Under the pieces are notes generated by a model, which saw nothing but the letters and a program-made list of their open reading frames with translations, had not been told where the DNA came from and ran no database searches. From contig CANQRQ010000025.1 of assembly GCA_947626315.1 (NCBI GenBank), positions 1 through 33,602 of the forward strand: a DNA stretch of 33,602 nt, in the 5' to 3' direction. Of this stretch, positions 8,231 through 15,192 are shown piece by piece. Every line of letters begins with the position of its first letter. Position 1 is the stretch's first letter. This DNA is from an uncultured Oscillospiraceae bacterium. GTDB lineage: Bacteria > Bacillota > Clostridia > Oscillospirales > Oscillospiraceae. A program made the translations under genes and the position numbers.

Positions 8231-8262
8231 CAGCCCTGCCGAAGACCGGCAGGGCTGTTTTT
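8231..8262. terminator. Bidirectional terminator
   Basis: A perfect 10-bp stem (CAGCCCTGCC at 8231-8240 with GGCAGGGCTG at 8248-8257), a 7-base loop and five T on the plus side; on the minus side it is followed by CC then TTTTT. It serves the DUF2461 gene and the convergent 70-residue gene. Confidence 0.9.
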
Positions 8263-8267
8263 ATAAC

Positions 8268-8480
8268 TCACAGGATCTCGTTGATAGAGGCCTCGATTTT
8301 CTTGGCCACGTCCTCCGGGACGATCTTCTTGCTGACGACCAGATCGAAGATTTCTCCGCAGGATTTGCTGTTGAAGAGCTTAATAGGGTACTTCATGATG
8401 TTGGGGGCGTACTGCTTGATGATGGCCACGGCCTTGGGGTTACTGAAGCATTCTTTGACAGTGAGACTTCTGAAATCCAT
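8268..8480 (-). CDS. 70-residue small helical protein, function unknown
   Basis: I do not recognise a named family. The 70 residues (MDFRSLTVKECFSNPKAV onward) look all-helical, soluble and free of membrane segments. The pattern of a TVKECFSNPKA start, a KYxP-like middle (KQYAPNIMKYPI) and a closing SKKIVPEDVAKKIEASI helix resembles short helical modules that I recall at the ends of some Firmicute enzymes; that is a weak comparison. The gene is well formed: AAGGAGG 7 bases before the ATG, a promoter at 8529-8557 and a terminator directly after the stop. Its codons are less GC-rich than its neighbours. Confidence 0.75.
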   Translation of the reverse strand: MDFRSLTVKECFSNPKAVAIIKQYAPNIMKYPIKLFNSKSCGEIFDLVVSKKIVPEDVAKKIEASINEIL

Positions 8481-8528
8481 GGGACGTCCTCCTTAAAATT
8501 TGGTTTCGGCGGCTCTTCCGCTAAGAGC

Positions 8529-8557
8529 AGTATACCATATTTTGGAGCGGGAGGCAA
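8529..8557 (-). promoter_or_regulatory. Promoter of the 70-residue gene
   Basis: TTGCCT (8552-8557, minus strand), 17 bases, then TATACT (8529-8534) with TGG just ahead of it, an extended -10. The transcript would have a leader of about 40 bases with a strong AAGGAGG. Confidence 0.7.
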
Positions 8558-8565
8558 GAAAACTA

Positions 8566-8594
8566 TTTCCCTCCGGGAAAATCTGTGCTATACT
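8566..8594 (+). promoter_or_regulatory. Promoter of the 42-residue peptide gene
   Basis: Extended -10 TGCTATACT (TATACT at 8589-8594); the -35 at 17 bases is the weak TTTCCC (8566-8571). It is back to back with the minus-strand promoter at 8529-8557. Confidence 0.6.
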
Positions 8595-8632
8595 GAAAGC
8601 ACAGAGAAAAGCACCGAGAAACGGAGGGCCTT

Positions 8633-8761
8633 ATGGATAAGTTCATAAAAAAGCTCCTGGCGTTCGCGGCGGCGGGGACAGCCGCTGTCTTTGCCCACCT
8701 CTTTGTGAAGGACCGGATGGAGTTCGGCTCCTCCTATAAGCGCCCGGGCAGATGGTATTGA
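8633..8761 (+). CDS. 42-residue membrane peptide, unannotated
   Basis: ATG at 8633 is preceded by CGGAGGG four bases upstream, behind an extended -10 promoter and ahead of a 15-bp-stem terminator, so this short frame has every sign of a real gene. The product starts MDKFIKKLL, has a single hydrophobic segment of about 19 residues (LLAFAAAGTAAVFAHLFV), then a charged, aromatic tail that ends SYKRPGRWY. One membrane span with the lysine-rich N-terminus inside is likely. I know no family for it. It could be a small membrane regulator or a toxin-like peptide; neither is supported by a visible antisense RNA or partner gene. Confidence 0.7.
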   Translation: MDKFIKKLLAFAAAGTAAVFAHLFVKDRMEFGSSYKRPGRWY

Positions 8762-8768
8762 AGGCTCA

Positions 8769-8804
8769 AACCCCGGCTGGCTTCCCACGAAGCCAGCCGG
8801 GGTT
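8769..8804. terminator. Terminator, 15-bp stem
   Basis: AACCCCGGCTGGCTT (8769-8783) pairs perfectly with 8790-8804 around a 6-base loop and is followed by TT on the plus strand (TTTT including the stem end). It closes the 42-residue gene and, read on the minus strand, begins just after the stop of the FAD oxidoreductase gene. Confidence 0.85.
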
Positions 8805-8805
8805 T

Positions 8806-10389
8806 TCATAGAAGGGTTTTCAGCACCGCCTCAGCGCAGCGCATGCCGTCTACCGCGGCGGAGCTGATGCCGCCGGCGTAGCCGGCGCCCTCCCCGCAGG
8901 GGTAGAGCCCGGAGACGGAGGAGCTCAGGTCCGGCCCCCGGAGGATGCGCACAGGGGAGGAAGAGCGGGTCTCCGGCCCGGTGAGCACTGCGTCCGGCGC
9001 GGCGAAGCCCCGGAGCTTTTTGTCCAGCTCCGGCAGAGCCTGGGCCAGAACGGAGCAGATCTGCTCCGGCAGAACCTCCCGGAGATCCCCCCAGACCACG
9101 CCGGGCCGGTAGCTGGGGCGCACGGAGCCGGGGCCCGCGCTGGGCCGCCCGGCCAGGAAATCCCCCGCCAGCTGGGCCGGCGCCCGGTAGTCCCCGCCGC
9201 CGTAGGCAAAGGCCCGGCGCTCGATCTCCCGCTGCCAGTGCATCCCGGCGAGGGGCCCGGAGCCGGGGAAATCCTCCACCCCCAGAGTGACCAGCAGGGC
9301 TGAATTGGCGTTCTCTCCGTCCCGCCGGGAATTGCTCATGCCGTTGGTGACCACGCCGCCCGCCTCCGAGGCGGAGGCGAAAACCTCGCCGCCAGGGCAC
9401 ATGCAGAAGGTATAGGCGCTGCCGCCGCCAGGCAGGCGGACGTGCAGGGAGTAGTCCGCCGAGGGCAGTTCCCCCCGCGCCCGGCCGTACTGGGCCAGGT
9501 CGATGGCGGCCTGCTTGTGCTCGATGCGCACGCCCATGGAAAAGGGCTTGGGCGAGAGCGGGACGCCCTGCTCCAGCAGCGTCTCAAACAGGTCCCGGGC
9601 GGAGTGGCCCGCGGCCAGGATCAGCCGGTCGCAGGGGATCAGACGCTGCCGGCCTCCCTGGCTGACCAGGGCCCCGGTCACGGCCCCGTCCCGGATCTGC
9701 AGCCGGTCCAGCCGGGTCTCAAAGAGCACCTGGCCCCCCAGGGCCAGGATATGCCGCCGGATGTTCTGGACCACGTCGATCAGAATGTCCGTCCCGATGT
9801 GGGGCTTGGCGTCGTACAGGATGCTCTCCGGCGCGCCGTGGGCGGCAAACTGCTCCAGGACCCAGTGCAGCCGGGGATCGTGGATGCCGGTGTTCAGCTT
9901 CCCGTCGGAGAAGGTGCCCGCGCCCCCTTCGCCGAAGAGGCTGTTGCTCTCCGGGTCCAGCCGGCCCCCGGCCCGGAAGGCCTCCACCGCCGCCTTACGC
10001 CGCAGAGCCTCCTGCCCCCGCTCCAGCACCAGGGGCTTTGCCCCCGCCATGGCCAGCACCAGCGCGGCGAACATCCCCGCCGGGCCAAAGCCCACGATCA
10101 GCGGGGACCGGTCCGGCTGCGCCTGGGGGATCGTGTACACAGGCTCCCGGTAGGGGCCGATGTCCCGGTCCCGGTTCCGGGCGAGGAAGCGGTCCTCGTC
10201 CCCGTCCAGGGCCAGGGCGGCGGAGCAGACATAGAAAATGTCCTCCTTGCGCCGGGCGTCCAGCGATTTTTTCACCAGGCGGAGATCCGTGATCCGCTCC
10301 GGGCTGACCCGGAGTTTTTTTGCCGCCCGCTGTTTTAAAAGCCCGGGCTCCTCGCCGGGCCGAAGCTTCAGCCCCCGAACCAGGATCAT
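8806..10389 (-). CDS. NAD(P)/FAD-dependent oxidoreductase, COG2509 type
   Basis: A 527-residue flavoprotein of the uncharacterised FAD-dependent dehydrogenase group (COG2509). The first 90 residues (MILVRGLKLRPGEEPG) form the small N-terminal domain typical of this group, followed by the dinucleotide-binding motif IVGFGPAG at about 98-105, and further FAD contacts such as LILAAGHSARD and, at the end, GLYPCGEGAGYAGGISSAAVDG, where the conserved cysteine-glycine-glutamate sits. I place the start at ATG 10389, which overlaps the stop of the upstream gene (ATGA); an in-frame ATG 42 bases earlier would lie within that gene. Substrate unknown. Co-translation with the HI0933-type flavoprotein suggests related redox roles. 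Confidence 0.87.
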   Translation of the reverse strand: MILVRGLKLRPGEEPGLLKQRAAKKLRVSPERITDLRLVKKSLDARRKEDIFYVCSAALALDGDEDRFLARNRDRDIGPYREPVYTIPQAQPDRSPLIVGFGPAGMFAALVLAMAGAKPLVLERGQEALRRKAAVEAFRAGGRLDPESNSLFGEGGAGTFSDGKLNTGIHDPRLHWVLEQFAAHGAPESILYDAKPHIGTDILIDVVQNIRRHILALGGQVLFETRLDRLQIRDGAVTGALVSQGGRQRLIPCDRLILAAGHSARDLFETLLEQGVPLSPKPFSMGVRIEHKQAAIDLAQYGRARGELPSADYSLHVRLPGGGSAYTFCMCPGGEVFASASEAGGVVTNGMSNSRRDGENANSALLVTLGVEDFPGSGPLAGMHWQREIERRAFAYGGGDYRAPAQLAGDFLAGRPSAGPGSVRPSYRPGVVWGDLREVLPEQICSVLAQALPELDKKLRGFAAPDAVLTGPETRSSSPVRILRGPDLSSSVSGLYPCGEGAGYAGGISSAAVDGMRCAEAVLKTLL

Positions 10390-11597
10390 CGGCCCAGCCT
10401 CCCGGCCACATAGCCGCTGGCCCAGGCCCACTGGAGGTTGTAGCCCCCGCAGTCCCCGTCCACATCCAGCACCTCGCCGCAGGCGAAGAGGCCGCCCCGG
10501 CGCAGGCTCTCCAGCGTCTCCGGGTCAAAGCCCTTGGTCCTAACGCCGCCGGCGGTGACCTGGGCGCTGTCAAAGCCCTCCGCGCCCCGGACCGGCAGGA
10601 CGAAATCCTTGCAGGCCTCCGCCGCGTGCCGGAGCTCCGCCTCCGTCAGGGAGGACAGGGCGGCCGCGGCGTCCAGGCCGCTGTATTTTACCAGCATCCG
10701 GCCCAGCCGGTTGTGGACCATGCCGGTGAACAGCTCCGAGACCGGCAGGGAGGGCAGCGTGTCCCGGCGGGCGCGGAGCAGCTCCTCCGCCTGGGGACCG
10801 CGGATCTTCCGCAGAAAGTCCAGGTGCAGGCTCAGCTCCCCCTCCGCCGTGGAGGCGGCCCGGGACAGGTCAAAGATCGCGGGGCCGGAAACGCCCCGGT
10901 CGGTAAACTGAATGTCCCCCTGGCTCTGGGCCAGCAGCCGCCTGCCCAGGACCAGGCGGGCGGCCCCGTCGGCCCGGACGCCCTTGAGAGAGCGGGGATA
11001 GGCCGGGTCCGTCAGCAGCGGGGTGAGCGCCGGATAGAGCCGGGTGCGCTCATGGCCCAGCTTGGAGAGCAGCTGGTATCCGTCCATCACGCCGCCCAGC
11101 CTGGCCCCTGCGGCTCCGCCGCAGGCCACGATCACCTGGGCGGCGGGGATCACCGCCTCGTCGGTAAGCAGCCGGTAGCCCTGCCCGGCCTGCCGGATCT
11201 CCCGCACGGGGCAGCCGGTGAGCAGCTCCACCCCCCGCTGCTCCAGGGCGAAGCGCAGCACGTCCAGCACGCTGTTGGCCGCGTCCGACAGGGGATACAC
11301 CCGGCCGTCCGGCTCCGTCACCGTCACCAGGCCCAGGGTGTGGAAAAAGTGCAGGACCGCCTCCGGCGGCAGGCGCTTCAAAACGGGGGCGGCAAAAGCG
11401 GCGTCCTCCCCGTGGTAATGGGCGGGGGAGGCGTTAAGGTTGGTGAGATTGCAGCGGCCGTTGCCGGTGGAGAGCAGCTTGCGCCCCAGGCGCTGCTGCC
11501 GCTCCAGGAGAAGCACCCGGTTGTCCTTGTCCGCAGCGGCGGTAAGCGCCGCCATCATGCCGGAGGCGCCCCCTCCGATGACTGCCACATGGTTCAT
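10386..11597 (-). CDS. HI0933/BaiN-family NAD(P)/FAD oxidoreductase
   Basis: A 403-residue flavoprotein of the HI0933 family (also annotated BaiN-like or aminoacetone oxidase family). Motifs: AVIGGGASGMMAAL at 5-18 for FAD, the family marker KLLSTGNGRCNLTN near 45-58, a central FTDRGVSGPAIFDLSR, and a C-terminal GGVRTKGFDPETLES followed by GLFACGEVLDVDGDCGGYNLQWAWASG. Some relatives reduce bile acid intermediates and others have been described as aminoacetone oxidases; neither can be assigned here. It is the first gene of a two-gene operon, with a promoter at 11673-11701 and a leader holding a 9-bp hairpin (11627-11635 with 11648-11656). The ribosome binding site (GAGG, 8 bases) is weaker than most in the window. 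Confidence 0.88.
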   Translation of the reverse strand: MNHVAVIGGGASGMMAALTAAADKDNRVLLLERQQRLGRKLLSTGNGRCNLTNLNASPAHYHGEDAAFAAPVLKRLPPEAVLHFFHTLGLVTVTEPDGRVYPLSDAANSVLDVLRFALEQRGVELLTGCPVREIRQAGQGYRLLTDEAVIPAAQVIVACGGAAGARLGGVMDGYQLLSKLGHERTRLYPALTPLLTDPAYPRSLKGVRADGAARLVLGRRLLAQSQGDIQFTDRGVSGPAIFDLSRAASTAEGELSLHLDFLRKIRGPQAEELLRARRDTLPSLPVSELFTGMVHNRLGRMLVKYSGLDAAAALSSLTEAELRHAAEACKDFVLPVRGAEGFDSAQVTAGGVRTKGFDPETLESLRRGGLFACGEVLDVDGDCGGYNLQWAWASGYVAGRLGR

Positions 11598-11626
11598 AAG
11601 CAGGCCTCACAGAAAAGTTCTCTTTT

Positions 11627-11656
11627 GCCGGACGCAGACAGGGTAAAGCGTCCGGC
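11627..11656 (-). promoter_or_regulatory. Leader hairpin before the HI0933-type gene
   Basis: GCCGGACGC and GCGTCCGGC pair perfectly (9 bp, 12-base loop) inside the predicted 5' leader. A second weaker pairing, AAAAG with CTTTT, lies between it and the start codon. I do not recognise a riboswitch class. Confidence 0.4.
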
Positions 11657-11672
11657 GGCTCGTACAGCCTGT

Positions 11673-11701
11673 ATTATAGCAAGCGGAAGCGCTTTGCGCA
11701 A
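11673..11701 (-). promoter_or_regulatory. Promoter of the FAD oxidoreductase pair
   Basis: A consensus TATAAT (11673-11678, minus strand) lies 17 bases from a weak TTGCGC (11696-11701). The predicted leader is about 70 bases. Confidence 0.6.
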
Positions 11702-11736
11702 GAGGCGGCAAATCGTGGGAAAAAACACGGGCGGCG

Positions 11737-11766
11737 TTGACAGAAGCCCCTGTTTTGAAGTATAAT
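11737..11766 (+). promoter_or_regulatory. Consensus promoter of the VTC operon
   Basis: Perfect TTGACA (11737-11742) and perfect TATAAT (11761-11766), 18 bases apart. It is the best housekeeping promoter in the window and starts transcription about 40 bases before the TTG start of the VTC gene. Confidence 0.85.
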
Positions 11767-11810
11767 AATACGACTTTTTCTTTGTTTTCGCACGGCGGAG
11801 GTGAGGGCCT

Positions 11811-12533
11811 TTGGGCAAGACAAGATTTCTCTTTCAGCGCACGGAGAAGAAATATCTGCTCTCCGCCGAACAGTACGGGCGGCTGTGGCCCCGGCTCAGC
11901 GGCGCCCTGGAGCCGGACGAGTATTTCCGCAGCACCGTGTGCAGCCTCTACTATGACAGCGAGAATTACAGCCTGATCCGGCACTCCATCGACGGCCCGG
12001 TTTACAAAGAGAAGCTGCGCCTGCGCAGCTACAATGTGCCCGGCCCGGAGGACCCGGTGTTCGTGGAGCTGAAGAAGAAGTTCAAGGGCGTGGTGTACAA
12101 ACGCCGGGTGGAGATGACGGCCCGCCAGGCGGCGGCGTATCTGGCCGGACAGGCGGCGGCGCCGGAGCCGGGCCAGACCACCCGGGAGATCGACTGGTTC
12201 CTGCGGCAGTACAGGCCCTCGCCCAAGGCCTTTGTGGCCTGCGAGCGGACGGCCTACCGGTCCAAGGAGGACCCGGAGCTCCGGGTGACCTTTGACCGGG
12301 ATATCCGCTGGCGGGAGACGGAGCTGGACCTCACCGCCGGGAGCGGGGGCGAGGCGCTCCTGGCCCCCGGGCAGGTGCTCATGGAGATCAAGATCCCCGG
12401 CGCCGCCCCGATGTGGCTGGCCCGGATCCTCAGCGAGGAGCGGCTCTTCCCGGTGAGCTTCTCCAAATACGGCGTCTGCTACCGGGAGAACATCCTGAAA
12501 GAAACGGAAAACGGAGTGATTTTCGGTGCTTGA
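11811..12533 (+). CDS. VTC-domain (polyphosphate polymerase type) protein
   Basis: A 240-residue soluble protein consisting of one VTC domain, the catalytic tunnel fold of yeast Vtc4, which makes polyphosphate from ATP. The charged tunnel residues are all in place: K14 in EKKY, R70 and R72 in KLRLRSY, E86 and K88 in VELKKK, K97 in YKRR, R146 in CERTAYR, R158 in LRVTFDRD, E192 in LMEIKIPG and K219 in SFSKYG. Start is TTG at 11811 because GGAGGTGA lies 7 bases ahead. It overlaps the next gene by 8 bases and heads a three-gene operon. Polyphosphate synthesis is the natural inference; other triphosphate-tunnel activities (phosphatase, nucleotidyl transfer) remain possible. Confidence 0.87.
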   Translation: MGKTRFLFQRTEKKYLLSAEQYGRLWPRLSGALEPDEYFRSTVCSLYYDSENYSLIRHSIDGPVYKEKLRLRSYNVPGPEDPVFVELKKKFKGVVYKRRVEMTARQAAAYLAGQAAAPEPGQTTREIDWFLRQYRPSPKAFVACERTAYRSKEDPELRVTFDRDIRWRETELDLTAGSGGEALLAPGQVLMEIKIPGAAPMWLARILSEERLFPVSFSKYGVCYRENILKETENGVIFGA

Positions 12534-13188
12534 CAGCATTATAGCCCCGGTGATGAGCCTCAGCGCTTTTCTGATCTGCATGCTCACGGCCATCGTCCTG
12601 GGGATCCTTACGGCCCTGGTCTTTATGGCCAGCAGCCGGCACAGCGGCTCCTGGGCCCAGTCGCTGGCCCTGCTCCCGCCTATCGTCACCCTGGTGATCA
12701 TGATGGTCAACGGCAACATCGGCGCGGGGCTGGCCGTGGCGGGCACCTTTGCCCTGGTCCGCTTCCGGAGCGTGCCGGGCAGCGCCAAGGAGATCGCGGG
12801 CCTGTTCATGACGGTGGCCATCGGCCTGGCCTGCGGCATGGGCTATGTGGCCTATGCGGGCCTGTTCTTCGTCATCATGGCGGTGCTGGTGTTTACCCTG
12901 GGCAAGCTCCGCTTTGGGGAGGCCGGCCGGGCCCACCGGCAGCTGAAGATCATGATCCCCGAAAACCTGGACTATGAGGGGCTTTTTGACGATCTGTTCG
13001 AGAAATACACCGTCAGCCATGAGCTGGTCAAGGTCCGCACCACCAACGTGGGCACCCTCTATGAGCTGACCTATGACATCCGGCTGAAGAGCGACCAGGT
13101 CAGCAAGGAATTTATCGACGAGATCCGCTGCCGCAACGGCAATCTGAATATCATCTGCGGCCGGGAGGCAGATCTGGAGCTGATGTAG
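12526..13188 (+). CDS. DUF4956 membrane protein
   Basis: A 220-residue DUF4956 protein. About four hydrophobic segments fill residues 9-120 (for example FLICMLTAIVLGILTALVF and GLFFVIMAVLVFTLG), with the family's conserved GAGLAVAGTFALVRFRSVPGS turn between them; residues 125-220 form a soluble cytoplasmic-looking domain (HRQLKIMIPENLDYEGLFDDL onward, in part). Start is GTG at 12526, inside the end of the VTC gene (8-base overlap), so the two are translationally coupled. DUF4956 proteins occur next to VTC proteins in many Firmicutes; a role as membrane anchor or channel for the VTC enzyme is inferred from that pairing alone. Confidence 0.85.
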   Translation: MLDSIIAPVMSLSAFLICMLTAIVLGILTALVFMASSRHSGSWAQSLALLPPIVTLVIMMVNGNIGAGLAVAGTFALVRFRSVPGSAKEIAGLFMTVAIGLACGMGYVAYAGLFFVIMAVLVFTLGKLRFGEAGRAHRQLKIMIPENLDYEGLFDDLFEKYTVSHELVKVRTTNVGTLYELTYDIRLKSDQVSKEFIDEIRCRNGNLNIICGREADLELM

Positions 13189-13197
13189 GGAGGCGCC

Positions 13198-14649
13198 ATG
13201 AAGAAATTCGCGTGGGCGGCGCTGCTGCTGGCGGCGCTGCTGCTGGCCGGATGCGCCGCCGGAGAGAGCGGCGGGACCGGCATGACGGAGATCGTTTTGG
13301 ACGACAGCGGGATCAAGATCACCGGCGGCGGCGCGAAAGCCGCCGGCAAGGTGGTCACCATCTCCGCCGTGGGGAGCTATTCCGTCTCCGGCAGCCTCAG
13401 CGAGGGGCAGCTGGTGGTGGACACCGGGGACGAGGCCATGGACGTGACGCTCGTCTTTAACGGCGTGGAGATCAGCAACTCCACCGGCCCGGCCCTCCAT
13501 ATCCGCCAGGCGAAGAACGCCCGCCTCCAGCTGGCCGAGGGCAGCGTCAACCGGCTGACCTCCGGCGAGGGTATGCCCGCCCGCCGGGCCAGCCCGGACG
13601 CCAGCGGCGCAGCACTCTACGCCGAGGACGATCTGGACATCGACGGGCCCGGCGCGCTGGAGGTCTGGGGCTATATCAACAACGGCATCGGCTGCAAGAA
13701 CGATCTGGACATCAATGACGGCAGCCTGTCTGTCTACGCGGTGAACAACGGCATCCGGGGCGCCGACTCGGTGGAGATCAAGGGCGGTGAGCTGCGAATA
13801 GAGGCGGCCAACGACGGCGTCAAATCCAGCACCGCTGATGAAGAAGGCAAGGGCACGGTGCGCATCTCCGGCGGCAGCCTGGAGATCAGCGCCGGGGGCG
13901 ACGGCGTATCCGCCGAGACGGAGCTTTTCGTCGAGGGCGGCAGCCTGACCGTCAGCGCCGCGGGGGACCCGGCCCAGGTCAGCAGCAAGGCCCTGAAGGG
14001 CAAAACCGGCGTGACCGTCAGCGGCGGGACCCTGGTCCTCAGCGCGGCCGATCACGCGCTCCACAGCGGCGGTCCCCTGACCGTCAGCGGCGGGGAGATC
14101 AGCGCCGTCTCCACCGCCGGGAAGGCCGTCGCCGCCCACGGGGACATTCAAATCTCCGGCGGGACGCTGAACCTGGATGCCCTGGAGGACGGTATAGAGA
14201 CCCCGGAGAACATCGCGATCAGCGGCGGCACGGTCCAAATTCTCGCCGGGGACGACGGGCTCCAGTCCGGCGAGGCCAACACCGGCCGGGGCAGCCTCCG
14301 CCTCAGCGGCGGGGAGCTGACCGTCAGTGCCAAGGGCCGGGCGCTCAACGTCCGGGGCGGCTTCACCTTGGACGGGGGCTCCCTCTTCGCCCTGGGCGGC
14401 TCGGACAAGGTGACCGTCCCCTCCGACGGGGAGCAGCCCTGCATCCATGTGGGCTGGGCCGGCGTGGCCGGGGACGAGACGGCCCTGCTGACGGCAGAGG
14501 GCGAGACCCTGCTCAGCCTCACGGCGGCCTACCCCTATCACGTGATCCTGCTCTCCTGCCCGGAGCTGACGCCGGAGGGAGCGTACCGCTTCTCCAAGGG
14601 GCTCACGGATATAGACGTCACGGCCCAGCTGCCCGGCGGAGGAAAATAA
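13198..14649 (+). CDS. Cthe_2159-type beta-helix lipoprotein
   Basis: A 483-residue exported lipoprotein: positively charged start MKKF, hydrophobic core, and lipobox LLAGC with C19 as the lipidated cysteine. The rest is a right-handed beta-helix of the Cthe_2159/carbohydrate-binding family, with at least eight repeats of the form SGGxLxIxAxxDG (for example IKGGELRIEAANDGV, ISGGSLEISAGGDGV, ISGGTLNLDALEDGI, LSGGELTVSAKGRAL). The founding member binds polygalacturonate and cellulose-like sugars with calcium. GGGAGG precedes the ATG, 9 bases after the DUF4956 gene. Third gene of the VTC operon and followed by a strong terminator. It probably sits on the outer face of the membrane; the ligand here is unknown. 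Confidence 0.85.
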   Translation: MKKFAWAALLLAALLLAGCAAGESGGTGMTEIVLDDSGIKITGGGAKAAGKVVTISAVGSYSVSGSLSEGQLVVDTGDEAMDVTLVFNGVEISNSTGPALHIRQAKNARLQLAEGSVNRLTSGEGMPARRASPDASGAALYAEDDLDIDGPGALEVWGYINNGIGCKNDLDINDGSLSVYAVNNGIRGADSVEIKGGELRIEAANDGVKSSTADEEGKGTVRISGGSLEISAGGDGVSAETELFVEGGSLTVSAAGDPAQVSSKALKGKTGVTVSGGTLVLSAADHALHSGGPLTVSGGEISAVSTAGKAVAAHGDIQISGGTLNLDALEDGIETPENIAISGGTVQILAGDDGLQSGEANTGRGSLRLSGGELTVSAKGRALNVRGGFTLDGGSLFALGGSDKVTVPSDGEQPCIHVGWAGVAGDETALLTAEGETLLSLTAAYPYHVILLSCPELTPEGAYRFSKGLTDIDVTAQLPGGGK

Positions 14650-14667
14650 AAAACCGGAAAAACAAAG

Positions 14668-14715
14668 ACCGTCCCTGTGATTTTCACCATGAAAATCACA
14701 GGGACGGTTCTTTTT
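14668..14715. terminator. Terminator, 19-bp perfect palindrome
   Basis: ACCGTCCCTGTGATTTTCA (14668-14686) pairs perfectly with 14690-14708 around the 3-base loop CCA, followed by TC and TTTTT. It ends the VTC operon. The stop codon and last codons of the convergent GIY-YIG gene lie inside the right arm. The CCGTCCCTG-type arm is of a kind I recall as common in related genomes; the recurrence was not checked. Confidence 0.85.
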
Positions 14716-14983
14716 CTCCGATCAAAGCCAGCTTTTCCTCCCGGCTCAGCCGCTTGATCTGCGCCTCCCGGCGCATGGCCTCCCCAGGCGTGGCGTAGGT
14801 CTCGTAATAGACCAGCGCCACTGGCCGGCGGGAGCGGGTGTATTTGGCGCCCTTGCCAGCATTGTGGGCCTTCAGCCGCCGGTCCAGGTCCGTGGTCCAG
14901 CCGGTGTAGAGGCTGCCGCCGGCGCAGCGGAGAATATAGGTATAGCTGACGGGGGCCGAAGCCGGACCGGTTTCTGAGGGCAT
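14696..14983 (-). CDS. GIY-YIG endonuclease-fold protein, UPF0213 type
   Basis: A 95-residue single-domain protein of the YhbQ/YazA (UPF0213) group. The nuclease-fold signature is YTYILRCAGGSLYTGWT, followed by the catalytic-type arginine in DLDRRLKAHN, then the family-typical GKGAKYTRSRRPVALVYYE and a helix with EAMRREAQIKRLSREEK. The group is thought to act on DNA but its cellular role is unsettled. ATG 14983 has AAGGAG 7 bases ahead. It is the last gene of the rarA operon, 11 bases after the DUF951 gene. The final codons (KEPSL and stop) are written in one arm of the 19-bp terminator palindrome. Confidence 0.88.
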   Translation of the reverse strand: MPSETGPASAPVSYTYILRCAGGSLYTGWTTDLDRRLKAHNAGKGAKYTRSRRPVALVYYETYATPGEAMRREAQIKRLSREEKLALIGEKEPSL

Positions 14984-14994
14984 CTTTTTCTCCT

Positions 14995-15171
14995 TCAGCG
15001 GCGCACCTGCCGGATGTTCTTCTCAAATTTGGACCGTGGGCCCAGCACCTCCCGGCCGCAGCCCAGGCATCGCAGGCGAAAATCCGCCCCTGTGCGCAGA
15101 ACCTGCCAATCCTTGCTGCCGCAGGGGTGGGCTTTTTTCATGCTGAGAATGTCTCCCACTTGAATATCCAT
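14995..15171 (-). CDS. DUF951 small protein
   Basis: A 58-residue protein of the DUF951 family: MDIQVGDILSMKKAHPCGS, then WQVLRTGADFRLRCLGCGRE with a CxxC pair, ending in RSKFEKNIRQVRR. The family is widespread in Firmicutes, is predicted to have a small beta-barrel fold and may bind nucleic acid; function unproven. I choose ATG 15171, with GGAGGAG 8 bases ahead; an upstream in-frame TTG would start inside that binding site. It lies 21 bases after rarA and 11 before the GIY-YIG gene. Confidence 0.88.
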   Translation of the reverse strand: MDIQVGDILSMKKAHPCGSKDWQVLRTGADFRLRCLGCGREVLGPRSKFEKNIRQVRR

Positions 15172-15192
15172 GCCCGCGTCTCCTCCCAAGGC

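Noticed and set aside
12430-14541. Long minus-strand open frame (703 codons) over the VTC operon
   Set aside because: It is antisense to three well-supported genes and has no recognisable domain or ribosome binding site.
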